Positions 8,882 through 16,898 of a stretch of DNA of 64,000 nucleotides are shown here, one piece after another. Numbering within the stretch: position 1 is the stretch's first letter; each line of letters opens with the position of its first letter. This DNA comes from Streptomyces fagopyri (GTDB lineage Bacteria; Actinomycetota; Actinomycetes; Streptomycetales; Streptomycetaceae), in NCBI RefSeq assembly GCF_009498275.1, contig NZ_CP045643.1, forward strand, positions 5,332,001 to 5,396,000, in the 5' to 3' direction. The notes beneath the pieces were generated by a model. The model saw only the letters and a list, made by a program, of their open reading frames with translations, did no database searches and was not told where the DNA came from. The translations under genes and the position numbers were made by a program.

Positions 8882-8957
8882 TGGTGCCCCCGGCAGGATT
8901 CGAACCTGCGACACCCGCTTTAGGAGAGCGGTGCTCTATCCCCTGAGCTACGAAGGC
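8882..8957 (-). tRNA. tRNA-Arg(CCT)
   Basis: The minus strand folds as a standard cloverleaf. The acceptor pairs GCCTTCG with CGGGGGC (two G-U pairs), the D-stem is GCTC/GAGC, the anticodon stem CCGCT/AGCGG encloses the loop CTCCTAA, and the T-stem GCAGG/CCTGC carries TTCGAAT. The anticodon CCT reads AGG (Arg), a rare codon in this genome. The CCA end is encoded at 8882-8884. Total length is 76 nt. Confidence 0.95.
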
Positions 8958-9026
8958 GGGACGGATCTCTGTGAGGTCCGGCGACTAGCCTAGCGGATGC
9001 GGGCGGGCGTGGGTCGGGGCGTCCGG

Positions 9027-9230
9027 TCAGTGGGTGATTCGGGTTTCCAGGCCGTCCAGGACGCGGTCCGGGTCGTACCGGAAGTTCGTGTCGCGGGACG
9101 CGCGTGGGTCCTTGCCGCGTTGTTCGGCGTAGCCGTCGCGGAGGTGGGGGTGGGACTCAGTGGCCTCTTCGACGGTGGGCCGGACGTGGTCGACCCACTC
9201 CTGTTCGGTCCGGCCGTAGGTGGAGCGGGC
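9027..9230 (-). pseudogene. TetR-type regulator remnant (C-terminal domain only)
   Basis: The last ~66 codons encode TEQEWVDHVRPTVEEA, then SHPHLRDGY and FRYDPDRVLDGLETRI. This resembles the end of the tetracycline-repressor-type C-terminal domain, where a conserved F-x-(F/Y)-x-L-x-x-(L/V)-LDG(I/L)E helix closes the fold. The reading frame continues upstream into low-complexity sequence and 13-bp repeats. No helix-turn-helix is encoded in any frame nearby, so the DNA-binding half has been lost. The remnant lies 70 bp from tRNA-Arg, a likely site of past insertion or deletion. Confidence 0.5.
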
Positions 9231-9281
9231 CGTCCCCTCCGCGCCGGGCGCCCGGCGCGGACGCGAACCGCTGACAACGGC

Positions 9282-9360
9282 GTGAACCGGTGACGTGAAC
9301 GGGTGACGTGAACCGGTGACGTGAGCCGGTGACGTGAATCCGCCGGTGTGAATCGGTGAC
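9282..9360. repeat. Tandem 13-bp repeats (GTGAACCGGTGAC type)
   Basis: Six consecutive copies of GTGAACCGGTGAC with few changes occupy 9282-9294, 9295-9307, 9308-9320, 9321-9333, 9334-9347 (one base longer and diverged) and 9348-9360. ACCGGT inside the unit is itself palindromic. The array abuts the truncated TetR remnant. Confidence 0.85.
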
Positions 9361-9527
9361 GGTCCCGCGCGACGCCTGCCGCCCTCGTCCCGCCCCGCAG
9401 ACTCACCCGCCCGTGTCCGGACCACCTCCCGTGGCCGGGCACGGGCGTTTCACGTGGTCGCGTGCGTACGGGGGTGAACCCGCCCACCCGTTCCCTCACG
9501 GACTCGGAACCCGGCCGGGCCGTTCCC

Positions 9528-11489
9528 TCACATACCCGGTACCTGCCGGAATCGCCCCGCGACCCGTAGATCCGCCTCGATGCTCCCCGCCGTGGCCAGC
9601 AGCTCCGGCAGGACCTCGTCGACACACTGCGCGGACGTACGACGGCTGCTGTGCATCGCGACGTTGACGGCGGCCACCACCCGCCCGCCCCGCTCCCGCA
9701 CCGGGACGGCGATCGAGCGCAGCCCCTCCTCCAACTCCGCGTCGACGAAGGCGTACCCGTCCTCCCGTACGCGGTCCAGGACCGCCTTCAGCCGGCCGGG
9801 GTCCGTGATCGTGCGCGGGGTCAGGGGGCGCAGTTCGGTGGGCGGGGGTTCGGGCAGGTCCGCCAGCATCACCCGGCCCAGCGAGGTCGCGTACGCGGGC
9901 AGGCGGGTGCCGACGCTGATGTGGACGCTCAGGATGCGGCTGGTGGCGATGCGGGCCGTGTACTGGATCTCGTCGCCGGTCAGCACCGCCAGGGACACCG
10001 ACTCGTGCAGGCGCTGCGAGAGCCCGGTGAGGTGCGGGGCCGCGATCTCGGGGAGGGAGGTCCGGGAGAGCGGCGGGAAGCCGAGGCCCAGCACGCGGGG
10101 GGTGAGCCGGAAGACGTGGGCGTGCGCGGTGACGTATCCGAGGTGTTCCAGGGTGATCAGCGCGCGGCGGGCGGTCGCGCGGGCCAGCCCGGTGGCCCGC
10201 GCGACGTCGGTGAGGGTCAGCGCGGAGCGGCCCTCGCCGAAGGCGGTGATCACCATGAGACCGCGGGCCAGCGACTCGACGAACTCCCGGCCCAGCTCCT
10301 GTTTGCAGGCGCCGGTCCAGACGGCGAGGCCGGAAGGCGTGGCCGTCACGGCGGGTGCGTCGGGCGGGGTCTCGCTCAGCTCCCGTTCCATCGCGGTGAC
10401 GGCCGTCCGCAGCCGTGGCAGCAGGGTGTCGCGCAGATCGGCCGCGGTGTGCCGGCTGGTGTGGCTCACCACGCTCACCACGCAGGCGATCCGGCCCGCC
10501 TCCCGTACGGGCATGGCGATGGCGACCAGGCCCGGTTCGATCAGCTGGTCGTCCAGTGCCCAGCCGTCCTCCCGTGCCTCGGCCGTACGTGTCTCGAAGT
10601 CGTCGCCGAGCGTGGTGAGCGGGCCCCTCTCCGGGACGGGGGGTCGACCGGCGTCCGGTCCCACCGGTCCCACCGCTGGGACAGGTGGGACCAGTGGGAC
10701 GATCCCGCCGCCGTCCGTGGCGGTGCGCCGGCCGTCGTCCGTGGTGGAGGGCCGGTGGCCGTCGTTCCCGCCGGGGGTGAGGACCGGGGGCGTTCCGGGG
10801 ACCCGGTCGGCATACGGCGCGCCGGAGCCGTCCCGTCGCTCCGGGTCGGCCTCGATCGGGCGGCTGCGCGCCGGGACGGCCGGAAAGCCGCGGTCCTCGG
10901 GATCCGCGGCACGCCGCTCCCGCCAACGTGCCCACTCGCGTTCGCCCCACTCGGTGGCGAACAGCGGTCCCGGCGCGGTGCGCTCGGCGGGCAGCAGGTC
11001 GCCGATGCGGAAACTCAGCGACATGGCGCGGCGCCGGGTCGCCTGGTGGATGAAGCGGACGCCGTCCTGGTCGCCGACCGCGAGGGACACCGACTCGTCG
11101 AGGGCGTCGGCGAGGGCGTCGGCGTGCGCGTCGAGCAGGCGGGGCAGGCGCAGGGCGGCCAGGTAGGCGTTGCCGAGTTCCATCAGGCGGGGAGCCAGTA
11201 CCGCGTCCCGGCCGTCGAGACGTACGTACCCCCCGCGCGCCAGGGTCGCCGTGATGCGGTCGACGGTGGAGCGCGCGAGTCCGGTGGAGCGCTCCAGGCC
11301 GCTGAGGCTGGACACACCGTCGGACTCGGTCAGCCGCCGCAGCACCGCGATACCGCGGATCAGCGGGGTGACGGCCTCGACGGGCACGCCGCCCTCGGCC
11401 CCGCCCTCGCCCCCACCCTCGTCTCCCGGCCGCCCGGCCTGCTCGCTGCCGGTCCCGCTGCCCGGGGCCGCCCCGACGTTCGATGGCAT
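9528..11489 (-). CDS. Tandem (double) IclR-family transcriptional regulator
   Basis: About 653 residues, roughly twice a normal IclR protein. The first copy has an HTH (LRRLTESDGVSSLSGLERSTGLARSTVDRI, about residues 38-68) and an effector domain interrupted at about residues 195-285 by a Pro/Gly-rich linker. The second copy begins near residue 390, with its own HTH (LTLTDVARATGLARATARRAL) and a complete effector domain ending in VAAVNVAMHSSRRT. The second half resembles PcaR/PobR-type activators of aromatic-acid catabolism. The start is the ATG at 11489, with GGAGGG just before it; longer frames upstream lack this. No catabolic genes adjoin it here, so the target is unknown. Confidence 0.8.
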   Translation of the reverse strand: MPSNVGAAPGSGTGSEQAGRPGDEGGGEGGAEGGVPVEAVTPLIRGIAVLRRLTESDGVSSLSGLERSTGLARSTVDRITATLARGGYVRLDGRDAVLAPRLMELGNAYLAALRLPRLLDAHADALADALDESVSLAVGDQDGVRFIHQATRRRAMSLSFRIGDLLPAERTAPGPLFATEWGEREWARWRERRAADPEDRGFPAVPARSRPIEADPERRDGSGAPYADRVPGTPPVLTPGGNDGHRPSTTDDGRRTATDGGGIVPLVPPVPAVGPVGPDAGRPPVPERGPLTTLGDDFETRTAEAREDGWALDDQLIEPGLVAIAMPVREAGRIACVVSVVSHTSRHTAADLRDTLLPRLRTAVTAMERELSETPPDAPAVTATPSGLAVWTGACKQELGREFVESLARGLMVITAFGEGRSALTLTDVARATGLARATARRALITLEHLGYVTAHAHVFRLTPRVLGLGFPPLSRTSLPEIAAPHLTGLSQRLHESVSLAVLTGDEIQYTARIATSRILSVHISVGTRLPAYATSLGRVMLADLPEPPPTELRPLTPRTITDPGRLKAVLDRVREDGYAFVDAELEEGLRSIAVPVRERGGRVVAAVNVAMHSSRRTSAQCVDEVLPELLATAGSIEADLRVAGRFRQVPGM

Positions 11490-11886
11490 GTGCCCTCCGT
11501 TGCGGCTCTCGGTGGCGGCCCCTCGCGACTCCCACCCGGAACTCGGCTCGACTCGCGGGGAAGATTCGCTCATTGCGGCCCTCGGCAGGGAATCGGTCGG
11601 GATCTGACAGGGGGTTCGGAAGAGAACGAGGAGGCGGGAAGGGAACGAGGAGTCCGGAAGGAAAAGGAGCATGAGGCCCGGAAAGAACACGAGGTCGGGG
11701 AGGGAACTACGGGTTCGGAAGAGGTGCGAGGTGGACGGGATGCGGAAGGGACCCTCGGGGCTCTCCGTCGGCAGGGACCCGGAAGAGACACGGTAGTGCT
11801 TACCCGGTGTGCTCAGCAGGTCGGCGGCGTCCGCGCCCGGGGGCGGCGAGAGGCCGGTTCCGGGGGAGGGGGACGGCGCGGGGAGG
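11490..11886. other. Intergenic region upstream of the double IclR gene
   Basis: About 400 bp. The middle (11600-11720) is purine-rich on the plus strand with repeated GGGAACGAGGAG/GGAAGGAAAAGGAG runs, unlike the surrounding sequence. Open frames here continue from the IclR gene but have no ribosome-binding site and poor composition. I see no clear terminator for the protease gene that ends at 11887. Confidence 0.4.
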
Positions 11887-13161
11887 TCAGCGCCGTGTCA
11901 CGGACACCTGGTAGTCCCCCGCGGAATCCGTTCCCGTGACCGCGATCGTGACGCCGGTCGCGGGGTCCTTGAAGGACTCGCCGGGGGCGAAGGGCGCGTC
12001 GGACAGTTCCGCGTGGACGTTGGGGCTGCGCGTGCAGCCGCCGCTGTTCCTGTGGGAGTCGTAGACGGTGATGGGTCCGCTCCCGGTGTCGACGCCCGCG
12101 TCGACCTTGTAGACGAGGATGCCGGGGCGGCAGATCGTGGTGTCGTTGCCCCCGTGGGTGCGCAGTTCGAGGGCGAAGCCCGTCCGGGCGCCGGTGGGGA
12201 CGAAGACGAGCTTGGCGCCGCCGGGCCGGGACAGCGGGGTGAGCGTGTACCGCGTGGTCCCGGGCAGCGCGGCACAACTGACCTGCGAGTCGTCGAGCCA
12301 GCCCAGCTTCCATTTGTGCCAGCCGAGCAGGTCGTTGTCGGCGCCCCAGTCCTCGCTCATGATGTCCCAGTGGCCGACCGAGCCGCCGCCGTCCTGGGTG
12401 TAGAGGTCGGGCAGACCGAAGGTGTGCCCGTTCTCGTGGGGGAGGACCCGGAAACCGGTGTCGGGGTAGGAGCCGGATCCGTCGTCCTGGCGGCTGTAGA
12501 CGAAGGACGCGTTGGAGACCGGGACACCGTCGGCGACCGGGGCCTCGGCGTTGCCGGCGAAGGTGACGGACAGGACGGTGTCCAGGGCGGAGGGCCCGGC
12601 GTTCGGCGTCACCAGAACGTTCAGAAGGTCGTACGAGTGGAAGTCCACCTCGGGGTCGGCCGCGGCCACGATGTCCTGGACCAGACCGCGGTACCCGGGG
12701 TCGAAGGGGGCGCCGCGTTCTATGCCGTACGCGCTGAAGGTCTTCGGCATGCGCAGCCAGTGGCGTATGGGGGTCTCGGGGCGGTAGTCGAGGCGGCCGT
12801 AGGAACTGGTGCGGAACCAGTTCTGGGTCTGGGGGAAGAACTCGCCCAGCCGGTCGAGCGCGCTGCCCTGACCGGGGGCGTCGGAGAAGTCGACCATCAA
12901 GGTGAGGGCCCGGACCGTGCCGGTGGACCGGGCGTATCCGGGCAGGGTGGGTATCCCTTCCCCCATCTGTACGCCCTTCGGACCGCTGATCATGCAGGGA
13001 CCCAGCGCCGTCGAGCGGGCCAGCGCGGTGGAGCCCGCCCCCGTGGAGCCCAGCGTGAGGTGACCGGTACCGGCGGAGGTGCTGACCGCCAGCGTAAGGA
13101 GGGCAACCGTGGCGAGGGCGGCCACGCGGCGCCGGCGTATCCGGTGGCTGGTCGGCTGCAT
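11887..13161 (-). CDS. Secreted M6-family zinc metalloprotease
   Basis: 424 residues. A basic N-terminus and hydrophobic segment ending near AVSTSAGT form a signal peptide. The zinc site HENGHTFGLPD is at residues 242-252 (HExxH variant with His242, Glu243, His246), followed by DIMSEDWGADNDLLGWHKWKLGW, the met-turn and W-rich segment typical of M6 (immune-inhibitor-A-like) proteases. A beta-rich C-terminal domain follows. Role: extracellular proteolysis. It is monocistronic and divergent from the TetR gene at 13428, which may or may not regulate it. Confidence 0.85.
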   Translation of the reverse strand: MQPTSHRIRRRRVAALATVALLTLAVSTSAGTGHLTLGSTGAGSTALARSTALGPCMISGPKGVQMGEGIPTLPGYARSTGTVRALTLMVDFSDAPGQGSALDRLGEFFPQTQNWFRTSSYGRLDYRPETPIRHWLRMPKTFSAYGIERGAPFDPGYRGLVQDIVAAADPEVDFHSYDLLNVLVTPNAGPSALDTVLSVTFAGNAEAPVADGVPVSNASFVYSRQDDGSGSYPDTGFRVLPHENGHTFGLPDLYTQDGGGSVGHWDIMSEDWGADNDLLGWHKWKLGWLDDSQVSCAALPGTTRYTLTPLSRPGGAKLVFVPTGARTGFALELRTHGGNDTTICRPGILVYKVDAGVDTGSGPITVYDSHRNSGGCTRSPNVHAELSDAPFAPGESFKDPATGVTIAVTGTDSAGDYQVSVTRR

Positions 13162-13341
13162 GCAGGGGTCCTTCGCTCACGGCAGCCGCCCGGTCACCGA
13201 CTGCACCCTGTGCGATCACCCTGTGTCGATGGATGCGCGGACGCTCGCTGGAAGAGCCCGATCGTGGGTTTCTCGGCAAGGAAGGTGTGATGCGGGTCAC
13301 AGGAAATGAAGAGGAGTCGGGGAAATAACCGGGGATGGTTT

Positions 13342-13375
13342 CCCCGTTTGGCATAGGTGTCCGAGCGAAACGGGG
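13342..13375. promoter_or_regulatory. Candidate operator: inverted repeat CCCCGTTT-N18-AAACGGGG
   Basis: Eight-bp perfect arms (13342-13349, 13368-13375) lie about 55 bp before the TetR start and within the protease/TetR divergent region. A nearby GGTTTCCCCG at 13338-13347 overlaps the left arm. The placement fits a TetR operator used for self-control. Confidence 0.4.
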
Positions 13376-13427
13376 AGGGAATCCCCGGATCGCACCAGAG
13401 CCTTCACCTACTTCCGAGGAGCACGCC

Positions 13428-14072
13428 GTGGAGACCGCCACCCCCGTGAAGCGTCGGATGCCCCGGCCCCGAGCCGATGCGCTGCGCAACCGGGAGCGGA
13501 TCGTCGCCGCCGCGCGCGAGATGTTCGTCGAGTTCGGCCCCGAGGTGCCGTTCGACGAGATCGCCCGCCGCGCCGGTGTCGGCAACGCCACGGTGTACCG
13601 CAACTTCCCCGACCGCGACGCGCTCGCGCGGGAGGTCGTCTGTTCGGTCATGGACCGCACGTCGGAGTGGATCGAGGCGGCACTGGTCGAGGGCGGCGAC
13701 GCCTTCGACGCACTGAGCCGCTTCGTGCACTTCTCGGCGGACGAGCGGATCGGCGCCCTGTGTCCCATGCTCTCCGCGGCCTTCGACCAGAACCATCCGG
13801 ATCTGTACGCGGCGCGCGAACGGACCATGGACCTGATCGAAGCGCTGATGAGGCGTGCCCGCGAGGCCGGCCAGTTGCGCTCCGACGTCGAGTCCGGCGA
13901 CCTGATGGTCGCCGTCAGCCAGCTCACCCGGCCGCTGCCCGGCACCGCGTGTCAGGGCATCGACCGGTTCGTACACCGTCATCTGCAGCTGTTCCTGGAC
14001 GGTCTGCGGGCACCGGCCCGCTCCGTACTGCCCGGAGTGGCGGCCACCGTGGAGGGCCTGAGAACAGCCTGA
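13428..14072 (+). CDS. TetR/AcrR-family transcriptional regulator
   Basis: 214 residues from the GTG at 13428, preceded by GAGGAG. The N-terminal HTH is clear: RERIVAAAREMFVEFGPEVPFDEIARRAGVGNATVYRNFPDRDAL in the expected order (helices 1-3 end at VYRNFPDR, about residues 15-60). The C-terminal ligand domain contains RFVHFSADERIGAL and GIDRFVHRHLQLFLDGLRA. This type of TetR protein commonly represses a nearby efflux pump. The MFS gene at 14437, 360 bp downstream and in the same direction, is the obvious candidate target. Confidence 0.88.
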   Translation: METATPVKRRMPRPRADALRNRERIVAAAREMFVEFGPEVPFDEIARRAGVGNATVYRNFPDRDALAREVVCSVMDRTSEWIEAALVEGGDAFDALSRFVHFSADERIGALCPMLSAAFDQNHPDLYAARERTMDLIEALMRRAREAGQLRSDVESGDLMVAVSQLTRPLPGTACQGIDRFVHRHLQLFLDGLRAPARSVLPGVAATVEGLRTA

Positions 14073-14084
14073 CCGATCAGTACC

Positions 14085-14300
14085 GGGCGATGGGTCCGGC
14101 GCCCGGCGCCGGTCCACAGTCCGACAGCCGGCCCGTAGTCCGCAGCCCGTGATCCGTAGCCCGTGATCCGCAATCCGACATCCGCGACCTGTGATCCGTA
14201 GTCAGTGACCCGTAGTCAGTGACCCGGCATCCGTAGTCGGCCATCTCGTGGTCGGCCACCCGTCATCCGCGCGGCGCACTGTGCACTGTGTACCGCGCAC
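14085..14300. repeat. Degenerate short-repeat intergenic DNA
   Basis: The gap 14073-14436 between the TetR and MFS genes is filled, up to about 14300, with imperfect 8-14 bp units built on [A/G]TCCG[T/A]AGTC and GTGATCCGTAG. There is no ribosome-binding site or credible gene in any frame. After 14340 there is a less repetitive leader with a T-rich patch (14389-14406) and CGGAG 12 bases before the MFS ATG. Confidence 0.6.
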
Positions 14301-14436
14301 GGTGCCGGTGTACGGACCGTGGGTGCCGGACGTCGGATTCCGGGTTCCGGACCCCCCAAGCCTTCGGCCGTCGACGAGGACGAGCCGTTTCTTTCCCTCA
14401 CCTTTTTCACTGCGAAGTACCGGAGTGGGTATCCCC

Positions 14437-15981
14437 ATGTCTTCATCAGCAACACCGACAGCGACGGCGGCGGAAGCGGCCGACGCGCATTCCAACCGCT
14501 GGAAGGCCCTCGCCTTCATCGCGCTCGCCCAGCTGATGGTCGTCCTCGACGCGACCATCGTGAACATCGCGCTGCCCTCCGCCCAGCGTGACCTGGGGAT
14601 ATCGGACGGCAACCGGCAGTGGGTCATCACGGCCTACGCCCTCGCCTTCGGTGGCCTGCTCCTCTTCGGCGGCCGCATCGCCGACCTGTGGGGCCGCAAG
14701 CGCACCTTCGTCACCGGCCTGATCGGCTTCGCCGGCGCCTCCGCCCTCGGCGGCGCCGCACAGGGCGAGGCTCTCCTGCTCGGAGCCCGTGCCCTTCAGG
14801 GCGCGTTCGGCGCGCTGCTCGCGCCCGCCGCGCTCTCCCTGCTCGCCGTGATGTTCACGGACGCCAAGGAGCGCGCCAAGGCCTTCGGCATCTACGGTGC
14901 GATCGCCGGTGGTGGCGGTGCCGTGGGTCTGATCCTGGGCGGATTCCTCACCGAGTACCTGAACTGGCGCTGGACGTTCTTCGTGAACATCCCGTTCGCC
15001 ATCATCGCCGCCCTCGGCGCGTACTTCGTCATCCGTGAGCCGGCCGGTGGCCGCAACCGCTCGCCGCTCGACATCCCGGGCGTCGTCCTGTCCACCCTCG
15101 GTCTGGTCTCCCTCGTCTACGGCTTCACCCGCGCCGAGTCCGCCGGCTGGAGCGACTCCAGCACGATCGGCCTGTTCGTCGCCTCCGCGGTGCTGCTCGC
15201 CTCCTTCGTCCTCGTCGAGTCCAAGGTCAAGGCTCCGCTGCTGCCCCTGCGCGTGATCACCGAGCGCAACCGCGGCGGTGTCTACCTCTCGCTCGGCCTC
15301 GCGATCATCGCGATGTTCGGCCTGTTCCTCTTCCTGACCTACTACCTGCAGATCGTGAAGGGCTACTCGCCGGTCAAGACCGGCTTCGCCTTCCTGCCGA
15401 TGATCGCGGGCATGATCACGGGCTCCACGCAGATCGGTGCCCGCCTGATGACCCGGGTCCCGCCGCGGCTGCTCATGGCCCCCGGCTTCCTGACCGCCGC
15501 GATCGGCATGCTGCTGCTGACCCAGATGGAGATCGGTTCCTCGTACGCCGGTCTGCTGCTCCCGGCCCAGCTGCTGCTCGGCCTCGGCATGGGTAGCGCG
15601 TTCATGCCGGCCATGTCCCTGGCCACGTACGGTGTCCAGCCGCAGGACGCCGGTGTCGCCTCCGCGATGGTCAACACCTCGCAGCAGGTCGGCGGCGCGA
15701 TCGGTACGGCTCTGCTGAACACGATCGCCGCCTCGGCGACCACCTCGTACATCGCGGACCACATCGGTGGTGCCGCCTCCAAGCCGCAGCAGCAGCTGGT
15801 CCAGCTGCAGGGCCTGGTGAACGGCTACACCAACGCCATCTGGTTCGCCGTCGGCATCCTGGTGCTCGCCTCGGTGATCGCCATGACCCTCGTCAACACC
15901 GGCCGTCCGGACATGTCCTCGACCTCCGGCGCGGGCGAGGGCGCCGAGGACGAGATCAAGGTGCCGGTGATCGCCCACTGA
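14437..15981 (+). CDS. MFS drug-efflux transporter, DHA2 (EmrB/QacA) type, 14 TM
   Basis: 514 residues with about 14 hydrophobic segments. It carries the DHA2 hallmarks LMVVLDATIVNIALPSAQRDL in the first helix (motif D1), the loop GGRIADLWGRKRTF (motif A) and a motif-C-like GGGAVGLILGGFLTE segment. These pumps export lipophilic or cationic toxins or antibiotics by proton antiport. The TetR gene upstream probably represses it. The ATG at 14437 fits the family's usual N-terminus. A strong hairpin follows at 16048-16090. Confidence 0.9.
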   Translation: MSSSATPTATAAEAADAHSNRWKALAFIALAQLMVVLDATIVNIALPSAQRDLGISDGNRQWVITAYALAFGGLLLFGGRIADLWGRKRTFVTGLIGFAGASALGGAAQGEALLLGARALQGAFGALLAPAALSLLAVMFTDAKERAKAFGIYGAIAGGGGAVGLILGGFLTEYLNWRWTFFVNIPFAIIAALGAYFVIREPAGGRNRSPLDIPGVVLSTLGLVSLVYGFTRAESAGWSDSSTIGLFVASAVLLASFVLVESKVKAPLLPLRVITERNRGGVYLSLGLAIIAMFGLFLFLTYYLQIVKGYSPVKTGFAFLPMIAGMITGSTQIGARLMTRVPPRLLMAPGFLTAAIGMLLLTQMEIGSSYAGLLLPAQLLLGLGMGSAFMPAMSLATYGVQPQDAGVASAMVNTSQQVGGAIGTALLNTIAASATTSYIADHIGGAASKPQQQLVQLQGLVNGYTNAIWFAVGILVLASVIAMTLVNTGRPDMSSTSGAGEGAEDEIKVPVIAH

Positions 15982-16047
15982 TCACCCGCGTCACGGGTAC
16001 TTCGCGTACGGGCGCGGGGTGGGGACGCCTCGCCCGTACGAATCCCA

Positions 16048-16090
16048 GGGTCCGCCCCGGTTCCGACGTCATCGGAGCCGGGGCGGACCC
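16048..16090 (+). terminator. Hairpin terminator after the DHA2 MFS gene
   Basis: Nineteen-base arms (16048-16066 and 16072-16090), paired except for one G-T position, enclose a 5-nt loop about 65 bp past the MFS stop. There is no U-tract, as is common in Streptomyces. It may serve both directions, since the MarR gene ends at 16261. Confidence 0.65.
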
Positions 16091-16213
16091 GCGTCCGCCG
16101 TCCGCGTCCGCACCGGCGCCGTCCGCGTTCACTGCCGCGCCGTCCGCGTCCGCACCCGCGCGGACCGCGGCCTTTGCTGTCACACGCGCCGGCCCACGGT
16201 CACGATCCCCCCG

Positions 16214-16253
16214 CAGACCCGCAGACCCGCAGACCCGCAGACCCGCAGACCCG
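16214..16253. repeat. Five tandem copies of CAGACCCG
   Basis: An exact 8-bp unit is repeated five times between the hairpin and the 3' end of the MarR gene. Looser GTCCGC repeats precede it (16090-16160). Noncoding; likely slippage-generated. Confidence 0.85.
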
Positions 16254-16260
16254 CGGAGCG

Positions 16261-16770
16261 CTACCGCAGCCAGGGCAGGTCCGCGCCCGCGTCCTTCGGC
16301 TGGAGGCCCTCGGCGATGACGCGCATGGCGTCGCCGAGGGCCTGGTGCTGTTCGGGGGTGAGCCGGTCGAAGAAGGCCTGGCGCACGGCGCTGACATGGC
16401 CCGGAGCGGCTTTGCTCAGCATCTGGTGGCCCTGGTCGGTGAGCACCGCGAACTGGCCCCGCTTGTCGGAGGGGCAGTCCTCCCGGCGCACCCACCCGTT
16501 CTTCTCCAGGCGGGCGATCGCGTGCGAGAGACGGGAGCGGGTGATCTTGGCGTTCATGGCCAGCTCGGTCATCCGCAGGCGGCGGCGCGGTGCCTCCACG
16601 AGTTGGACGAGCAGCCCGTAGTAGACGTGCGGCATGCCCGCGTCGCGCTGCAGCTGACGGTCGAGATGGTCCTCGAGGAGGGTGGCAGCGTGCATGTACG
16701 CACGCCAGGTGCGCTGTTCCTCGTCGGTGAGCCAGCGCGGCTCTTCAGCGGGTGCGGATGCCGTGTTCAT
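16261..16770 (-). CDS. MarR-family transcriptional regulator
   Basis: About 169 residues from the ATG at 16770; a GTG at 16779 with AAGGAGAGG eight bases upstream is an equally good start. The winged helix is visible as RMTELAMNAKITRSRLSHAIARLEKNGWVRREDCPSDKRGQFAVLTDQG (recognition helix, then the wing with D-KRG). It is divergent from the dioxygenase at 16899, and the shared promoter region contains paired TTGAAG/CTTCAA motifs. It probably represses that gene until a phenolic or oxidant signal releases it. Confidence 0.88.
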   Translation of the reverse strand: MNTASAPAEEPRWLTDEEQRTWRAYMHAATLLEDHLDRQLQRDAGMPHVYYGLLVQLVEAPRRRLRMTELAMNAKITRSRLSHAIARLEKNGWVRREDCPSDKRGQFAVLTDQGHQMLSKAAPGHVSAVRQAFFDRLTPEQHQALGDAMRVIAEGLQPKDAGADLPWLR

Positions 16771-16793
16771 GTACTCCACTGTACGAGCCTCTC

Positions 16794-16848
16794 CTTGAAG
16801 ATTAAACAAGTCGGGGGTAGAGTCGTCGAATAGAGCTTGAGACTTCAA
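16794..16848 (+). promoter_or_regulatory. Promoter of the dioxygenase gene with candidate MarR operator
   Basis: TTGAAG (16795-16800), a 17-bp spacer, and TAGAGT (16818-16823) form a good vegetative-type promoter pointing to the dioxygenase. An inverted CTTG...CAAG pair (16794-16797, 16807-16810) sits on the -35, and CTTCAA at 16843-16848 mirrors TTGAAG across the transcription start. This fits operator control by the divergent MarR protein. Confidence 0.5.
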
Positions 16849-16898
16849 ATAACTGGCTGATCGGTCCTACGATGAATCCCTCGGAGGGAGAAGCCGCC

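Noticed and set aside
9282..9360. CRISPR-like repeats
   Set aside because: Units are contiguous 13-mers without spacers and no cas genes are present; this is a simple tandem array.
11809..13290. Long plus-strand frame across the M6 protease
   Set aside because: The minus strand has a signal peptide and HENGH zinc site; the plus frame is a Gly/Val-rich shadow.
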